A stretch of DNA of 29,609 nucleotides. Source: PALSA-610 sp038239145. Its GTDB lineage: Bacteria > Actinomycetota > Acidimicrobiia > IMCC26256 > PALSA-610. Location: positions 1 to 29,609 of the forward strand of contig JBBSFB010000052.1 in the NCBI GenBank assembly GCA_038239145.1, in the 5' to 3' direction. Positions 8,014 through 15,612 of this stretch are shown one piece after another. The notes below the pieces were generated by a model. The model was not told where the DNA came from and ran no database searches. It worked only from the letters and a program-made list of their open reading frames with translations. The translations under genes and the position numbers were made by a program. How positions within the stretch are numbered: position 1 is the first letter of the stretch; every line of letters begins with the position of its first letter.

Positions 8014-8450
8014 GCAAGACCAGGGTCCCGGCCGTCGAGAACTGGTTCACCACCGATGAATCCGCGCCCGCGCTCCTCGGCGCGCGCGGAGCCGAATCGG
8101 GGTCGTACTACTGGCCGACTGCCGTCGCGGTGTCGGGCAACCCGAGCGCACCGGGCGAGACGCGAGAGTCGGTCGAGCTGTCGCGCAGCGGGGCACTTTG
8201 GTCGTGGACGACAAATCACTACGCGCCGCCCGAGCCGTACGTCGCACCCGATCCGTTCGTGCCGTACACCGTGTGCGCGGTCGAGCTGGGACGAGAGCAG
8301 ATGGTCGTGCTCGGACAGCTGGCAACGGGCGCCGACCCGGCGGCCCTCGAGGTCGGCATGGAGATGGAGCTGGTGCTCGGCCCGCTCTACGAGGACGACG
8401 ATCACGAATACGTCGTGTGGCAGTGGGCGCCGTTGAGGAGCAAGCCGTGA
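8010..8450 (+). CDS. DUF35 OB-fold protein lacking the zinc ribbon, partner of the downstream thiolase-like protein
   Basis: A 146-residue protein. The C-terminal half reads as an OB-fold, with a VPYTVCAVELGR strand followed by GQLATGADPAALEVGMEMEL, a common DUF35 pattern. DUF35 proteins usually carry an N-terminal rubredoxin-like CxxC...CxxC zinc ribbon and bind acyl-CoA beside an SCP2-type thiolase or aldolase. Here the corresponding region (about 25-50) has no cysteines, and the only Cys is in the OB-fold. The zinc site is therefore lost. GTGA overlaps at both ends couple it to ipdC and to the Ltp-like gene, so stable pairing with the latter is likely. Confidence 0.75.
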   Translation: MSKTRVPAVENWFTTDESAPALLGARGAESGSYYWPTAVAVSGNPSAPGETRESVELSRSGALWSWTTNHYAPPEPYVAPDPFVPYTVCAVELGREQMVVLGQLATGADPAALEVGMEMELVLGPLYEDDDHEYVVWQWAPLRSKP

Positions 8451-9643
8451 GCGAACACGACATCGCAATTCTCGGAGCAGGCATGCACCCGTGGGGTAAG
8501 TGGGGCCGCAACTTCGTCGAGTACGGAGTAGTTGCAGCTCAGGCCGCGCTCGCCGACGCGGGCGTCGCGTGGCCCGACATCCAGTTCGTCTCCGGCGCCG
8601 ACACGATGCGCAACGGCTACCCGGGGTACGTGGCGGGTGCGACGTTCGCGCAGGCACTCGGTTGGAACGGCGCGCAGGTGGCGTCGTCGTACGCGGCGTG
8701 CGCGTCCGGAGTGACCGCGCTGGCGGCGGCCCGGGCCCAGATCCTCGCCGGGTTCTGTGAGGTCGCCCTGGTGATCGGGGCCGACACCACGCCGAAAGGA
8801 TTTCTCGCCCCGAACAAAGGGGAACGGGGGGACGATCCGGACTGGCTGCGATTCCGGCTGTTGGGCGCGACGAACCCGACGTTCTTCGGCCTGTACGCAC
8901 GCCGGCGTATGGAGCTCTTCGGCGCGACCCGCGAGGACTTCGCAAGAGTGAAGGTCAAGAACGCGAAGCACGGGTTGCACAACAAGTACGCGCGCTACCG
9001 GAAAGAAGTGTCGGTGGACGACGTCCTGAACGCGCCGCTCGTCTCCGAACCGCTCGGCCTCCTCGACATCTGTGCGACGAGCGACGGCGCCGCAGCCCTC
9101 GTCGTGTCGTCGGTCGAATATGCGAAGCAGCACGGCGTCGGCGATCCGGTCCGGGTGCGCGGCATCTCGACCGTGACCCCGAGCTACCCGCAGACGACGA
9201 TCGAGCTCCCGAACTTCGCAACCGACAGCGCGGCAGGAACCGGCGCGTTGCCCGAGCACGGCTTCAAGGAATCGATCGCGGTGCGGGCGTACGAAGAGGC
9301 GGGGCTCGGACCCGACGACCTCGACTGTGCCGAGGTCTACGACCTGTCGACCGCGATGGAGCTCGACTGGTACGAACAGATCGGGCTCTGCTCGACCGGA
9401 GAGGCCGAGAAAATTTTGCGCGACGGCAGCACGAGCCTCGGTGGGCGCATCCCGGTCAACGCGAGCGGCGGCCTCGCCTGTTTCGGCGAAGCCGTTCCCG
9501 CTCAGGCCATCGCGCAGGTGTGCGAGCTCACGTGGCAGGTGCAGGGACGCGCCGAAGGCCACCAGGTCGAGGGCGCACGGGTCGGCCTCTCGATCAATCA
9601 AGGGCTCTTCGGCCACGGCTCCGCGGTGATCGTCAGCAACTGA
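8447..9643 (+). CDS. SCP2/Ltp-type thiolase-like protein
   Basis: A 398-residue member of the thiolase superfamily of the lipid-transfer-protein class. The nucleophile position is kept as Cys85 in YAACASG. The C-terminal motif that reads GHPxGATG in true thiolases is FGEAVPAQ here, so the thiolase His is replaced. A late QGLFGHGS motif is typical of this subgroup. Relatives such as Ltp2 are retro-aldolases that work with a DUF35 partner. The DUF35 gene directly upstream, overlapping by GTGA, supports a two-protein complex. I infer a C-C cleavage or condensation step on a CoA ester, but the exact substrate is unknown. It ends the ipdABC operon. Confidence 0.82.
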   Translation: MSEHDIAILGAGMHPWGKWGRNFVEYGVVAAQAALADAGVAWPDIQFVSGADTMRNGYPGYVAGATFAQALGWNGAQVASSYAACASGVTALAAARAQILAGFCEVALVIGADTTPKGFLAPNKGERGDDPDWLRFRLLGATNPTFFGLYARRRMELFGATREDFARVKVKNAKHGLHNKYARYRKEVSVDDVLNAPLVSEPLGLLDICATSDGAAALVVSSVEYAKQHGVGDPVRVRGISTVTPSYPQTTIELPNFATDSAAGTGALPEHGFKESIAVRAYEEAGLGPDDLDCAEVYDLSTAMELDWYEQIGLCSTGEAEKILRDGSTSLGGRIPVNASGGLACFGEAVPAQAIAQVCELTWQVQGRAEGHQVEGARVGLSINQGLFGHGSAVIVSN

Positions 9644-9696
9644 GGCTTTCCGTTCGGCTGCCATCTCGGCGGTCGGAGATCTGGTCAACTGTCCCG

Positions 9697-10215
9697 ATGC
9701 TCCGTGGTGAGGTCGTCGGGCTCAGGGCCCGACACGATGCCGACATCGCGATACTGCACGCTGAGTTCTACGACGACATTGCGACGCGGTCGCGGGCAGA
9801 TGCACGCCCGTGGCGTCCGCTCCCACCCGACTCCCCGGCCTCACCGTTCGCCGTCACCGATCCGACCGACAGCGAAGCATGCTTCTCGGTCGTGGAGCTC
9901 GCTACCGAGGACCTCGGCGGCGACGGGTTGCTATAGCGCCAACCGGACCGCACACCTCGGGTGTCGCTACGGCCGACGTTCCGAGCGGCGCTACGGCAGC
10001 GATGTAGTACAGGTGCTGTGCCGCTACGGGTTCACGATTCGAAGAGTGCACCGCCTTCAGATCGACACGCTCGAAGACGACGTCGACGTAGTCCGCTCGG
10101 CGACCCGGGCAGGATTCCTCCACGAAGGAACCCTGCGCGCCGCGGCATGGGTGGCGAGCAGCACCTGAACGATGCCGTGCTCGGACTGCTCGCGCGCAGA
10201 TGGAAAGCAGGATGA
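9697..10215 (+). pseudogene. GNAT acetyltransferase (RimJ-type) pseudogene with several frameshifts
   Basis: Pieces of one RimJ/RimL-like acetyltransferase can be read in order only by switching frames. The N-terminus MLRGEVVGLR... runs from 9697 to a TAG near 9934 in frame 1. ANRTAHLG follows in frame 2, then VSLRPTFR (from 9961) in frame 1. YGSDVVQVLCRYGF and HRLQIDTL follow in frame 2, and AVLGLLARRWKAG ends at 10215 in frame 1. That requires at least four indels, too many for programmed frameshifting. The acetyl-CoA-binding region is broken, so no functional protein is expected. A cluster of sequencing errors is the alternative. Confidence 0.8.
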
Positions 10216-10239
10216 TGACGCGTCCGCGGACGCGTCATC
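10214..10239. terminator. Perfect 26-bp palindrome, probable terminator hairpin
   Basis: Positions 10214-10239 are a perfect palindrome centred between 10226 and 10227, rich in CGCG. It begins within the TGA of the decayed acetyltransferase and is followed by TTTG. As RNA it folds into an 11-bp stem with a CGCG loop, a plausible weak terminator. As DNA it could be an operator for the next gene. A second inverted repeat, GTCCCG-g-CGGGAC (10252-10264), lies about 50 nt before the next start codon. Confidence 0.55.
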
Positions 10240-10315
10240 TTTGCCAAGTTTGTCCCGGCGGGACCATGGTCGTGGCTTCGGCGAACCGTCCACGCACCCG
10301 ACCCGAGGAACACCC

Positions 10316-10884
10316 ATGGCCAAGCTGATCGTTTCCGAGTTCGTGACCCTGGACGGGGTGATCGAGGCTCCCGGCGGCGAACCGACGCACCCGCATGCAG
10401 GCTGGGTCATGGACCACATCGGTCCCGAACAGAACGACTACAAGCTGGCCGAGGTGCGCGGGGCCGGTTCGTTGCTGCTCGGCCGCACTACCGACGAAGG
10501 TTTCTCCGGGGCGTGGCCGGATCGCGACGGCGAGTTCGCCGACAAGATGAACTCGATGCCGAAGTATGTGGTTTCGTCGTCGTCGTCGACGCCGCTGCCG
10601 TGGGAAAATTCGCAGGTCGTGACCGGTGACATCACGCGCGGCGTCGCGGCGTTGAAGGAGTCGGAGACGGATCCGATCCTCGTCGCCGGGAGCGGCACCC
10701 TCGTGAAATTCCTGCTGGCAAACGACCTCGTCGACGAGCTGCGGATGATGGTGTTTCCGGTGCTGGCGGGAGACGGACTGCGCTGTTTCCCAGAGTCGCT
10801 GGTGACGAAGAAGACATTGCAACTCGCCGGCGTCATCCGTTCCCGACCGGCGTGGTGGTGCAGACGTACACGCGGAGCGTTTGA
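10316..10884 (+). pseudogene. RibD-C/dihydrofolate-reductase-like protein, frameshifted near the C-terminus
   Basis: A reductase of the RibD C-terminal/DHFR-like family often annotated as dihydrofolate reductase. It starts MAKLIVSEFVTLDGV behind a good Shine-Dalgarno (GAGGAA, 10305-10310). GAGSLLLGRTT, YVVSS and AGSGTLVKFLL are typical of the fold. The family normally ends in a strand reading FPTGVVxQTY. Here that strand, FPTGVVVQTYTRSV with its TGA at 10882-10884, is in another frame, so a one-base deletion lies around 10830-10845. Without it the protein would be about 189 residues. As read, the frame continues to 11236 with unrelated sequence. It may be a genuine frameshift or a sequencing error. 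Confidence 0.75.
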
Positions 10885-10885
10885 G

Positions 10886-11176
10886 TTAGCGGCCCTCGAT
10901 CACGCCGTTGTCCGGAGGTCCGACGAGCAACGCGAGGATCTTGGCGAAGTGACCGGTGGCGACGATGTTCCGAGCCATGTTCGCGTGATGATCCTCGATC
11001 GTCCGCCAACGTTCCGAGAACATGAACTTGTTCGGGTCGTCACCGCGCTGGAAGAGCTCGAACGCCTCGCACCCGTCGGCGGCGATGCTGCGGCCGCGGC
11101 CCTCCTGGAGGAGGGCAAGCAACGGTTGGGCATTCCCGTCGGTGGCGTGAAAGTTCACGACGACCTGCACACTCAT
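10886..11176 (-). CDS. Antibiotic-biosynthesis-monooxygenase (ABM) domain protein
   Basis: A 96-residue single ABM/dimeric alpha-beta-barrel domain. The N-terminal strand VQVVVNFHA, the CEAFELFQ strand, the FMFSERW strand (key Trp) and the following DHHANM helix fit the family. Such proteins are small cofactor-free monooxygenases or quinol/heme-related enzymes; function cannot be narrowed. The ATG at 11176 has a good Shine-Dalgarno (GGAGGAG). It lies 45 nt downstream of the metallo-beta-lactamase gene on the same strand. Its stop lies one base from the convergent reductase stop. Confidence 0.8.
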   Translation of the reverse strand: MSVQVVVNFHATDGNAQPLLALLQEGRGRSIAADGCEAFELFQRGDDPNKFMFSERWRTIEDHHANMARNIVATGHFAKILALLVGPPDNGVIEGR

Positions 11177-11221
11177 CGGCGTCTCCTCCGTTGTCTCCCC
11201 GCCCGTCGATTCCAGGCGGAA

Positions 11222-11947
11222 TCAGGAAGCGGCTGACAGTTGCGTCTCGTACGCGTCGGCCAGGTCGTAGAGCGCCTTCGCGCAGTCGCCGTTGTACGAC
11301 GACCCGTGCATGAGGGCCAGCACCTTCGGCTCGAGGTCGCCCAGGCGGCGCAGCACCGCGGCTGTGTCCGGCGCGAGCGCGGTGCTACGGAACATCGCCT
11401 CCGCTGCGATCGCGGGCTCGATGATGTCTCCGGCGATCAGCGCCGGGCCGTTGCCCAGGTGCGTGAAGAGATCGCCGCACAACAATGTGCCCGTCGCCTC
11501 TTCGTACAGCACGCGCGCCTCCCATCCGTGCGGCACGTGGGGCGTGTCGATGTGGCGCACCCGCTTGCCCCCCAGGTCGAGGACCTCTCCATCGGCGAGC
11601 GCGCGCGGCGGACGGTCGGCGAGATCGTTGAGCGACACCATGCACCCGATGACGCCGTGCGCGACCTCCGCTGCGGGCGCGGCTGCCAGCCACTCGTTCA
11701 TGGATCCACATTCGTCGGCTTCCACGTGCCCGAAGGTGATCCACCGCAGCGTGTCGACGGGAAGGATGCGCCCCACCGCTTCCGACACGAGCGGGAACAT
11801 TGCGCGCGGGCCGGTGTGGAACAACAGCGGCTGTTCCGCCCGGACGAGGAACTGGTTGAACGTGAAGCCTGCCGGCGGCGCGATATCGGGAACCCACGTC
11901 GACAGACGAAAGACGCCGTCGGCGATCTCATCCACGGTTGTTGACAT
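11222..11947 (-). CDS. Metallo-beta-lactamase-fold protein of the ODP (flavodiiron-like) type
   Basis: A 241-residue protein with the metal motif HVEADE (His74, Glu76, Asp78), a His near 97, GDLFTH (Asp159) and MHGSS (His214). HxExD rather than HxHxDH is the signature of the diiron flavodiiron/ODP branch, whose members reduce or sense O2 or NO. No flavodoxin domain follows, so it is either a stand-alone sensor or receives electrons in trans. Glu79 replaces the His usual after the Asp. The start overlaps the stop of the upstream decayed isomerase gene (TGATG), an arrangement expected of a former operon. Confidence 0.8.
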   Translation of the reverse strand: MSTTVDEIADGVFRLSTWVPDIAPPAGFTFNQFLVRAEQPLLFHTGPRAMFPLVSEAVGRILPVDTLRWITFGHVEADECGSMNEWLAAAPAAEVAHGVIGCMVSLNDLADRPPRALADGEVLDLGGKRVRHIDTPHVPHGWEARVLYEEATGTLLCGDLFTHLGNGPALIAGDIIEPAIAAEAMFRSTALAPDTAAVLRRLGDLEPKVLALMHGSSYNGDCAKALYDLADAYETQLSAAS

Positions 11948-12577
11948 CAGTACGGGACCTCCTGATCGAGAAGACCGGCACGCGGCGCGCGACCGGACAA
12001 CATGCGGCAGAACTCGATTGCGTCGAGCTGGATCTCTTCACCGTGCTCGCCCCGGCTGAACGTTCCGCCGGCGGGACCGCCGAAGACGAGCCGGAAAGGC
12101 CGGCCGTGCGCGCGGGCCCACTCCACGACGTCGGCAACGACGACACCGTCGTGATCGGCGGTCAGCACGAGCTCGTTTCCTGTCGCGCGTGCGAGATCGA
12201 CGCGATGCATCCAGAAGTCGCGATTCATAATGGTGTCGACGAGGAACCCTAACGTGCAGCGCCCCTCCACCGGCGGTCCGGGTGAACGGCAGTGCGCGTA
12301 TCGGAGGCGGGATCCGGCGCCGCCCTCGTACCGAAGGGGGCGCGGCGCGGTGGAGCCGGGCCGTCATCTCCGCGCTCGAACAGGTCGCGGGATCGCGCAG
12401 CTGGCGGGCGGTCATCTCGTCGATCATCGGTCGACCGCTCGCCTTGCTGGCGCGCCGGTATTGACCGGCGAAGTCGCGCGGGCGAGCGGTTCCCTCCAGC
12501 GCGCCGAGGACGTGCCCCAGGAGAGCTCTGACGTCCCATCCGTCGCAGTCGGTCGACCACTCACAGTCAGAAGTAAC
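11947..12577 (-). pseudogene. Maleylpyruvate isomerase-like (DinB/MDMPI fold) remnant, truncated and frameshifted
   Basis: The C-terminal part (about 12270 to 11947) contains TIMNRDFWMHRVDLARATG, the hallmark of actinobacterial mycothiol-dependent maleylpyruvate isomerase-like proteins. The upstream half (DCDGWDVRALLGHVLGALEG, MIDEMTARQLRDPA) reads in a different frame, so an indel lies around 12290-12305. The expected first 25 or so residues, including a start codon, are missing. The frame is open only back to the TAA ending the YkgJ-type gene. The C-terminal part alone could be translated from an ATG at 12270, but it lacks the N-terminal bundle. Confidence 0.75.
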
Positions 12578-13297
12578 TTACGGCGTGAGACGGTCGTCAA
12601 GCGGTTTCCCGCGGATTGCTCGACCCGTTCCCGGCGGCATCGCGAACCGGACGAGGTCCGGACCGGGATCAACCACGATCCGCTCCCCAGTCGCCGCGTC
12701 CGACGCCACGAACAGGTGCTGCACCGACGTCGCGACGACCGCGAGCTCGGTCTCGCCGGGCGGTCCGCCCGATGCCGCGAACAGTTCCTCGTGTTCTCGA
12801 AGGAACGCGGCCGCGGCGTGGAGCGCATCTCGGTGCACCCGGTCCTCCAGCGCCGGGAAGCCGAACTCCCAACGCCGGGTCCGCGCCGCGATGGCCACCT
12901 TCGACTCGTCGTCGATCTTCACCCCCGTCGCCGGAAAGATCCGGCAGTCGTACGTGCGACACGTGCGGGGCCGGTGCTCGTAGATCGAACATCCGTTGTC
13001 GACGAGCATCGGGCAGTGTCCGCGCTCGTCGTATCCGAGCAACACGTGCCCGCGCGGCATCCGAGGCGCGGGGAACAACAACTCGGCCGGAATGTGCGCG
13101 AGCGTGTCGGTCTCGTCGGGACCGATATGCACGAACTGAGACGACGTGCAGCACGCGGTGCACCCTGCGCACGGCACGTCCGTCTCGCCCTCACCTCGTA
13201 TCGCAGCCTGCATCTCGACGATCCACGCGGAGAAGTCGCCCGCTTCCAGCGCCGGCTCGTCCGCCACCTGCCCGTCACCCGGCTGGTCGTCGTCCAT
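12578..13297 (-). CDS. YkgJ-type CxxCxxCC metal-cluster protein
   Basis: A 239-residue protein with CAGCTACC near residue 43, followed by CPMLVDNGCSIYEHRPRTCR and DCRIFP. This is the Cys pattern of the YkgJ/UPF0153 family, thought to bind zinc or an iron-sulfur cluster and of unknown biochemical role. The ATG at 13297 overlaps the TGA ending one frame of the upstream regulator gene (TGATG). The C-terminal half (after about 130) is actinobacterial in composition and has no motif I recognise. A longer start at 13357 is possible but lies over the regulator. It is intact, unlike both neighbours. Confidence 0.8.
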   Translation of the reverse strand: MDDDQPGDGQVADEPALEAGDFSAWIVEMQAAIRGEGETDVPCAGCTACCTSSQFVHIGPDETDTLAHIPAELLFPAPRMPRGHVLLGYDERGHCPMLVDNGCSIYEHRPRTCRTYDCRIFPATGVKIDDESKVAIAARTRRWEFGFPALEDRVHRDALHAAAAFLREHEELFAASGGPPGETELAVVATSVQHLFVASDAATGERIVVDPGPDLVRFAMPPGTGRAIRGKPLDDRLTP

Positions 13298-13782
13298 CAG
13301 CTGCCGTTCGGATATCCAGGAAGTCGAGCAACGAGGTGTCGAGATAGCCGACGACACCTTCGAGCGACGCGCGCAGCCCGGCGATCTCGTCGGCGCCGAA
13401 ACGCGTCGACCAGCGGTCCTCGATCACATCCGCGCGCGGGAGCCCGACCTTCCGCGCCCGCGCGGCCGCCCCGACCGAGTCGTACTACTCCGCGCGGTGT
13501 GTCGGGATCGAGCTCGGTGTAGGCCCACCGCCGGAGTCCTTTGCGATTGACCAGGCGGGCGCGGTGCTCCAGATCGCGAAGCGGGCTCTCGTCGGGTCCG
13601 ACGAACCGCACGGAGTTCGACCACATGGCCATCGAGGCGAGCCAAGGTCCGCGACCCGATCGCGCCGCCGGACCGGTCGTGGTCTGCTGGGGCACGCGCC
13701 GCTCGAACTCCTCGTCGAACTCGATCGTGCATGCGACGAGAGCCTGCCTCAACCGCGTCGGCAACGGCAGCACATTCGCCAT
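13275..13782 (-). pseudogene. Winged-helix (MarR/PadR-like) regulator, frameshifted
   Basis: The N-terminal part starts at an ATG at 13782 (MANVLPLPTRLRQALVACT...) and continues through FDEEFERRVP, MAMWSNSVRFVG and GLRRWAYTELDPD. It resembles an actinobacterial winged-helix regulator family. The expected C-terminal continuation, ARKVGLPRADVIEDRW and FGADEIAGLRASLEGVV, is in another frame preceded by an in-frame TAG. An indel therefore lies around 13480-13500. The reconstructed reading ends at 13275, inside the YkgJ-type gene. Read in its first frame, the protein becomes arginine-rich and ends at 13297. The regulator is probably non-functional unless this is a sequencing error. Confidence 0.7.
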
Positions 13783-13924
13783 GCCCCATGATCGCCCACG
13801 CCGGAGAGGTATTTCGACCCCACGGCGATCGGGGCTGTCTGCTCCCCGGCTCACCACGATCGGTCCGACCAGAGTCACGGGGCACAGGCACGGCCGGTCT
13901 CGCCGCCGCGCGATGTCGTGACCG

Positions 13925-14566
13925 CTACTTCGCGGGTTCGCGTTCGAGATAGCGCGCGGTCATGAGCTCGGCAATCGGCGCGGGCGCCTTCTCGAGCGAA
14001 CCCGAGTCGAACGGCGGCTGCGGGTCGTACTCGATGCCCAGTTGGATGCACCGCGCGTAGTCGTCACCCGCGATGTGCGCGGCGAGCGTGAGCGCCATGT
14101 CGATCCCCGACGACACTCCCGCGGCGGTGATGATCTTGCCCTGCTCGACGACGCGGCGTGAGGTCGGGATCGCGCCGTAGCGGCGCAGCCGCTCGTACGA
14201 CGCCCAGTGCGTCGTCGCTTCCTTGCCGTCGAGCAAACCCGCGGCTGCAAGCAGGATCGAACCGGTGCACACCGAGGTCGTCCACGTCGTGGTCAGGTCG
14301 ATGGCCCGGATCCAATCGAGCAGTGTCGTGTCGGTCTCGAGGTCGCTGGTGGCGAAGCCTCCGGGTATCACCACCACGTCTGCGCTCGTGATCTCCGCGA
14401 GCGAATAGTCGGCGACAAGCGCGAGCGCCTGGTTGTCGGTCCGCACCTCGCCTGCCGACGCGGCGACGAACTCCATGTCGACGTTGGGGAGGCGTTGCAG
14501 CACCTCGTAGGGCCCGACGATATCGAGCGCAGTGAGGCCTTCGAAGAGAAGACAGACGATGTCCAT
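13925..14566 (-). CDS. DJ-1/PfpI family protein, isonitrile hydratase-like
   Basis: A 213-residue class I glutamine-amidotransferase-like (DJ-1) protein. The nucleophile elbow is Cys100 in TSVCTGS, followed by LLDGKEATTHW. LTALDIVGPYE (Asp15, Glu21) forms the acidic partner. The Asp-Cys-Thr arrangement is that of isonitrile hydratase, which converts isonitriles to N-formyl amines. The ATG is preceded by a strong Shine-Dalgarno (AAAAGGAG). It lies 51 nt downstream of the GlxA-type regulator gene on the same strand, and the regulator carries a related DJ-1 domain, so the regulator probably controls it. Exact substrate uncertain. Confidence 0.82.
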   Translation of the reverse strand: MDIVCLLFEGLTALDIVGPYEVLQRLPNVDMEFVAASAGEVRTDNQALALVADYSLAEITSADVVVIPGGFATSDLETDTTLLDWIRAIDLTTTWTTSVCTGSILLAAAGLLDGKEATTHWASYERLRRYGAIPTSRRVVEQGKIITAAGVSSGIDMALTLAAHIAGDDYARCIQLGIEYDPQPPFDSGSLEKAPAPIAELMTARYLEREPAK

Positions 14567-14617
14567 GAGAAGCTCCTTTTGACTGCGAATGTGGATGTGC
14601 GTGCGAGACGGGTGGAT

Positions 14618-15568
14618 CTAGGCGGGCGTGAACGAACGGAACCGGTCGCGGTATTCGGTGGGACTGGCGCCGACCCGACGAGCGAAGGCGCGGCGGAGCG
14701 TGTCCGGCGTCCCAAACCCGGCCGTCGCGGCGACCTCGTCGACCGGGAGCGCTGTGGTCTCCAGCAGACGACGCGCGACCTCGACCCGGACCTGCTCGAC
14801 GTAGGCGGCCGGCGTGCAGCCCACCTCCGCGCGAAAGACACGCGCGAAGTTGCGGGGGCTCATCGAGACCCGCGCCGCCAGCTGTTCGACGGTGTTGTCT
14901 TCGGCCGGATGCTCGCCGATCCATCCCTGGAGATCGCGCAGCGGATCACGGGCCGCGCGTTGCGCGCTCAGTTGCGCGCTGAACTGCGCCTGACCACCCG
15001 GTCGCTGCACGTACATCACGAGTTGGCGGGCGACGACCCGGGCGACGTCTTGACCCATGTCGTCGGCGACGAGGGCGAGCGCGAGATCCATTCCCGCGGT
15101 GACGCCGGCTGACGTCCACACGTCGCCGTCGCGGACGAAGATGCTGTCGCTCTCGACCTCGATCTCGGGATGACGCTCAGTCATGCGTGCGCACGCCGAC
15201 CAGTGCGTCGTCGCCCGCTTGCCGTCGAGCAGCCCGGCGGCCGCGAGCACGAACGCGCCCGTACACACCGACGTCACCCGGCGGCTGCGGCGCGCGAGGT
15301 TCGACACCGAGCGTACGAACTGCGGATCGCGCGCGGCCCGGAACGCACCTTCGCCGCCGACGACGACGAGCGTGTCGAGCGCGCCCCGCAGCGAGCGGAG
15401 CGAGCGATCGGCGACGATCCCGGGGCCTCGAGCCGTCACGACGGCACCCGCTTCGGGCCCGGCGACGACCACGTCGTATCCGCCCGAGTAGGCGAAGACC
15501 TCGTGCGGCCCGACCAGGTCGAGGGCCGTGATGCGGGGATAGACGACGAAGACGACGCGGCGGCTCAC
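14618..15568 (-). CDS. GlxA-type transcriptional regulator (DJ-1 domain plus AraC HTH)
   Basis: A 316-residue regulator. Residues 1-190 form a DJ-1/PfpI domain with Cys102 in TSVCTGAF and LLDGKRATTHW. Residues 210-310 form an AraC-type double helix-turn-helix (VEQLAARVSMSPRNFARVF, then TAGFGTPDTLRRAF). Such proteins sense a small ligand and activate adjacent genes. The GTG at 15568 gives MSRRVVF at the start of the first DJ-1 strand; longer upstream reading has no domain. The DJ-1 enzyme gene follows in the same direction. Confidence 0.87.
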   Translation of the reverse strand: MSRRVVFVVYPRITALDLVGPHEVFAYSGGYDVVVAGPEAGAVVTARGPGIVADRSLRSLRGALDTLVVVGGEGAFRAARDPQFVRSVSNLARRSRRVTSVCTGAFVLAAAGLLDGKRATTHWSACARMTERHPEIEVESDSIFVRDGDVWTSAGVTAGMDLALALVADDMGQDVARVVARQLVMYVQRPGGQAQFSAQLSAQRAARDPLRDLQGWIGEHPAEDNTVEQLAARVSMSPRNFARVFRAEVGCTPAAYVEQVRVEVARRLLETTALPVDEVAATAGFGTPDTLRRAFARRVGASPTEYRDRFRSFTPA

Positions 15569-15612
15569 GCCCTCATTGTGGGTCGACCGGTCTTTGGCAG
15601 CAATGACATCAT

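Noticed and set aside
9664..9681. Stem-loop after the Ltp-like gene (ATCTC/GAGAT)
   Set aside because: Only five pairs with an eight-base loop and no T-run; too weak to call a terminator.
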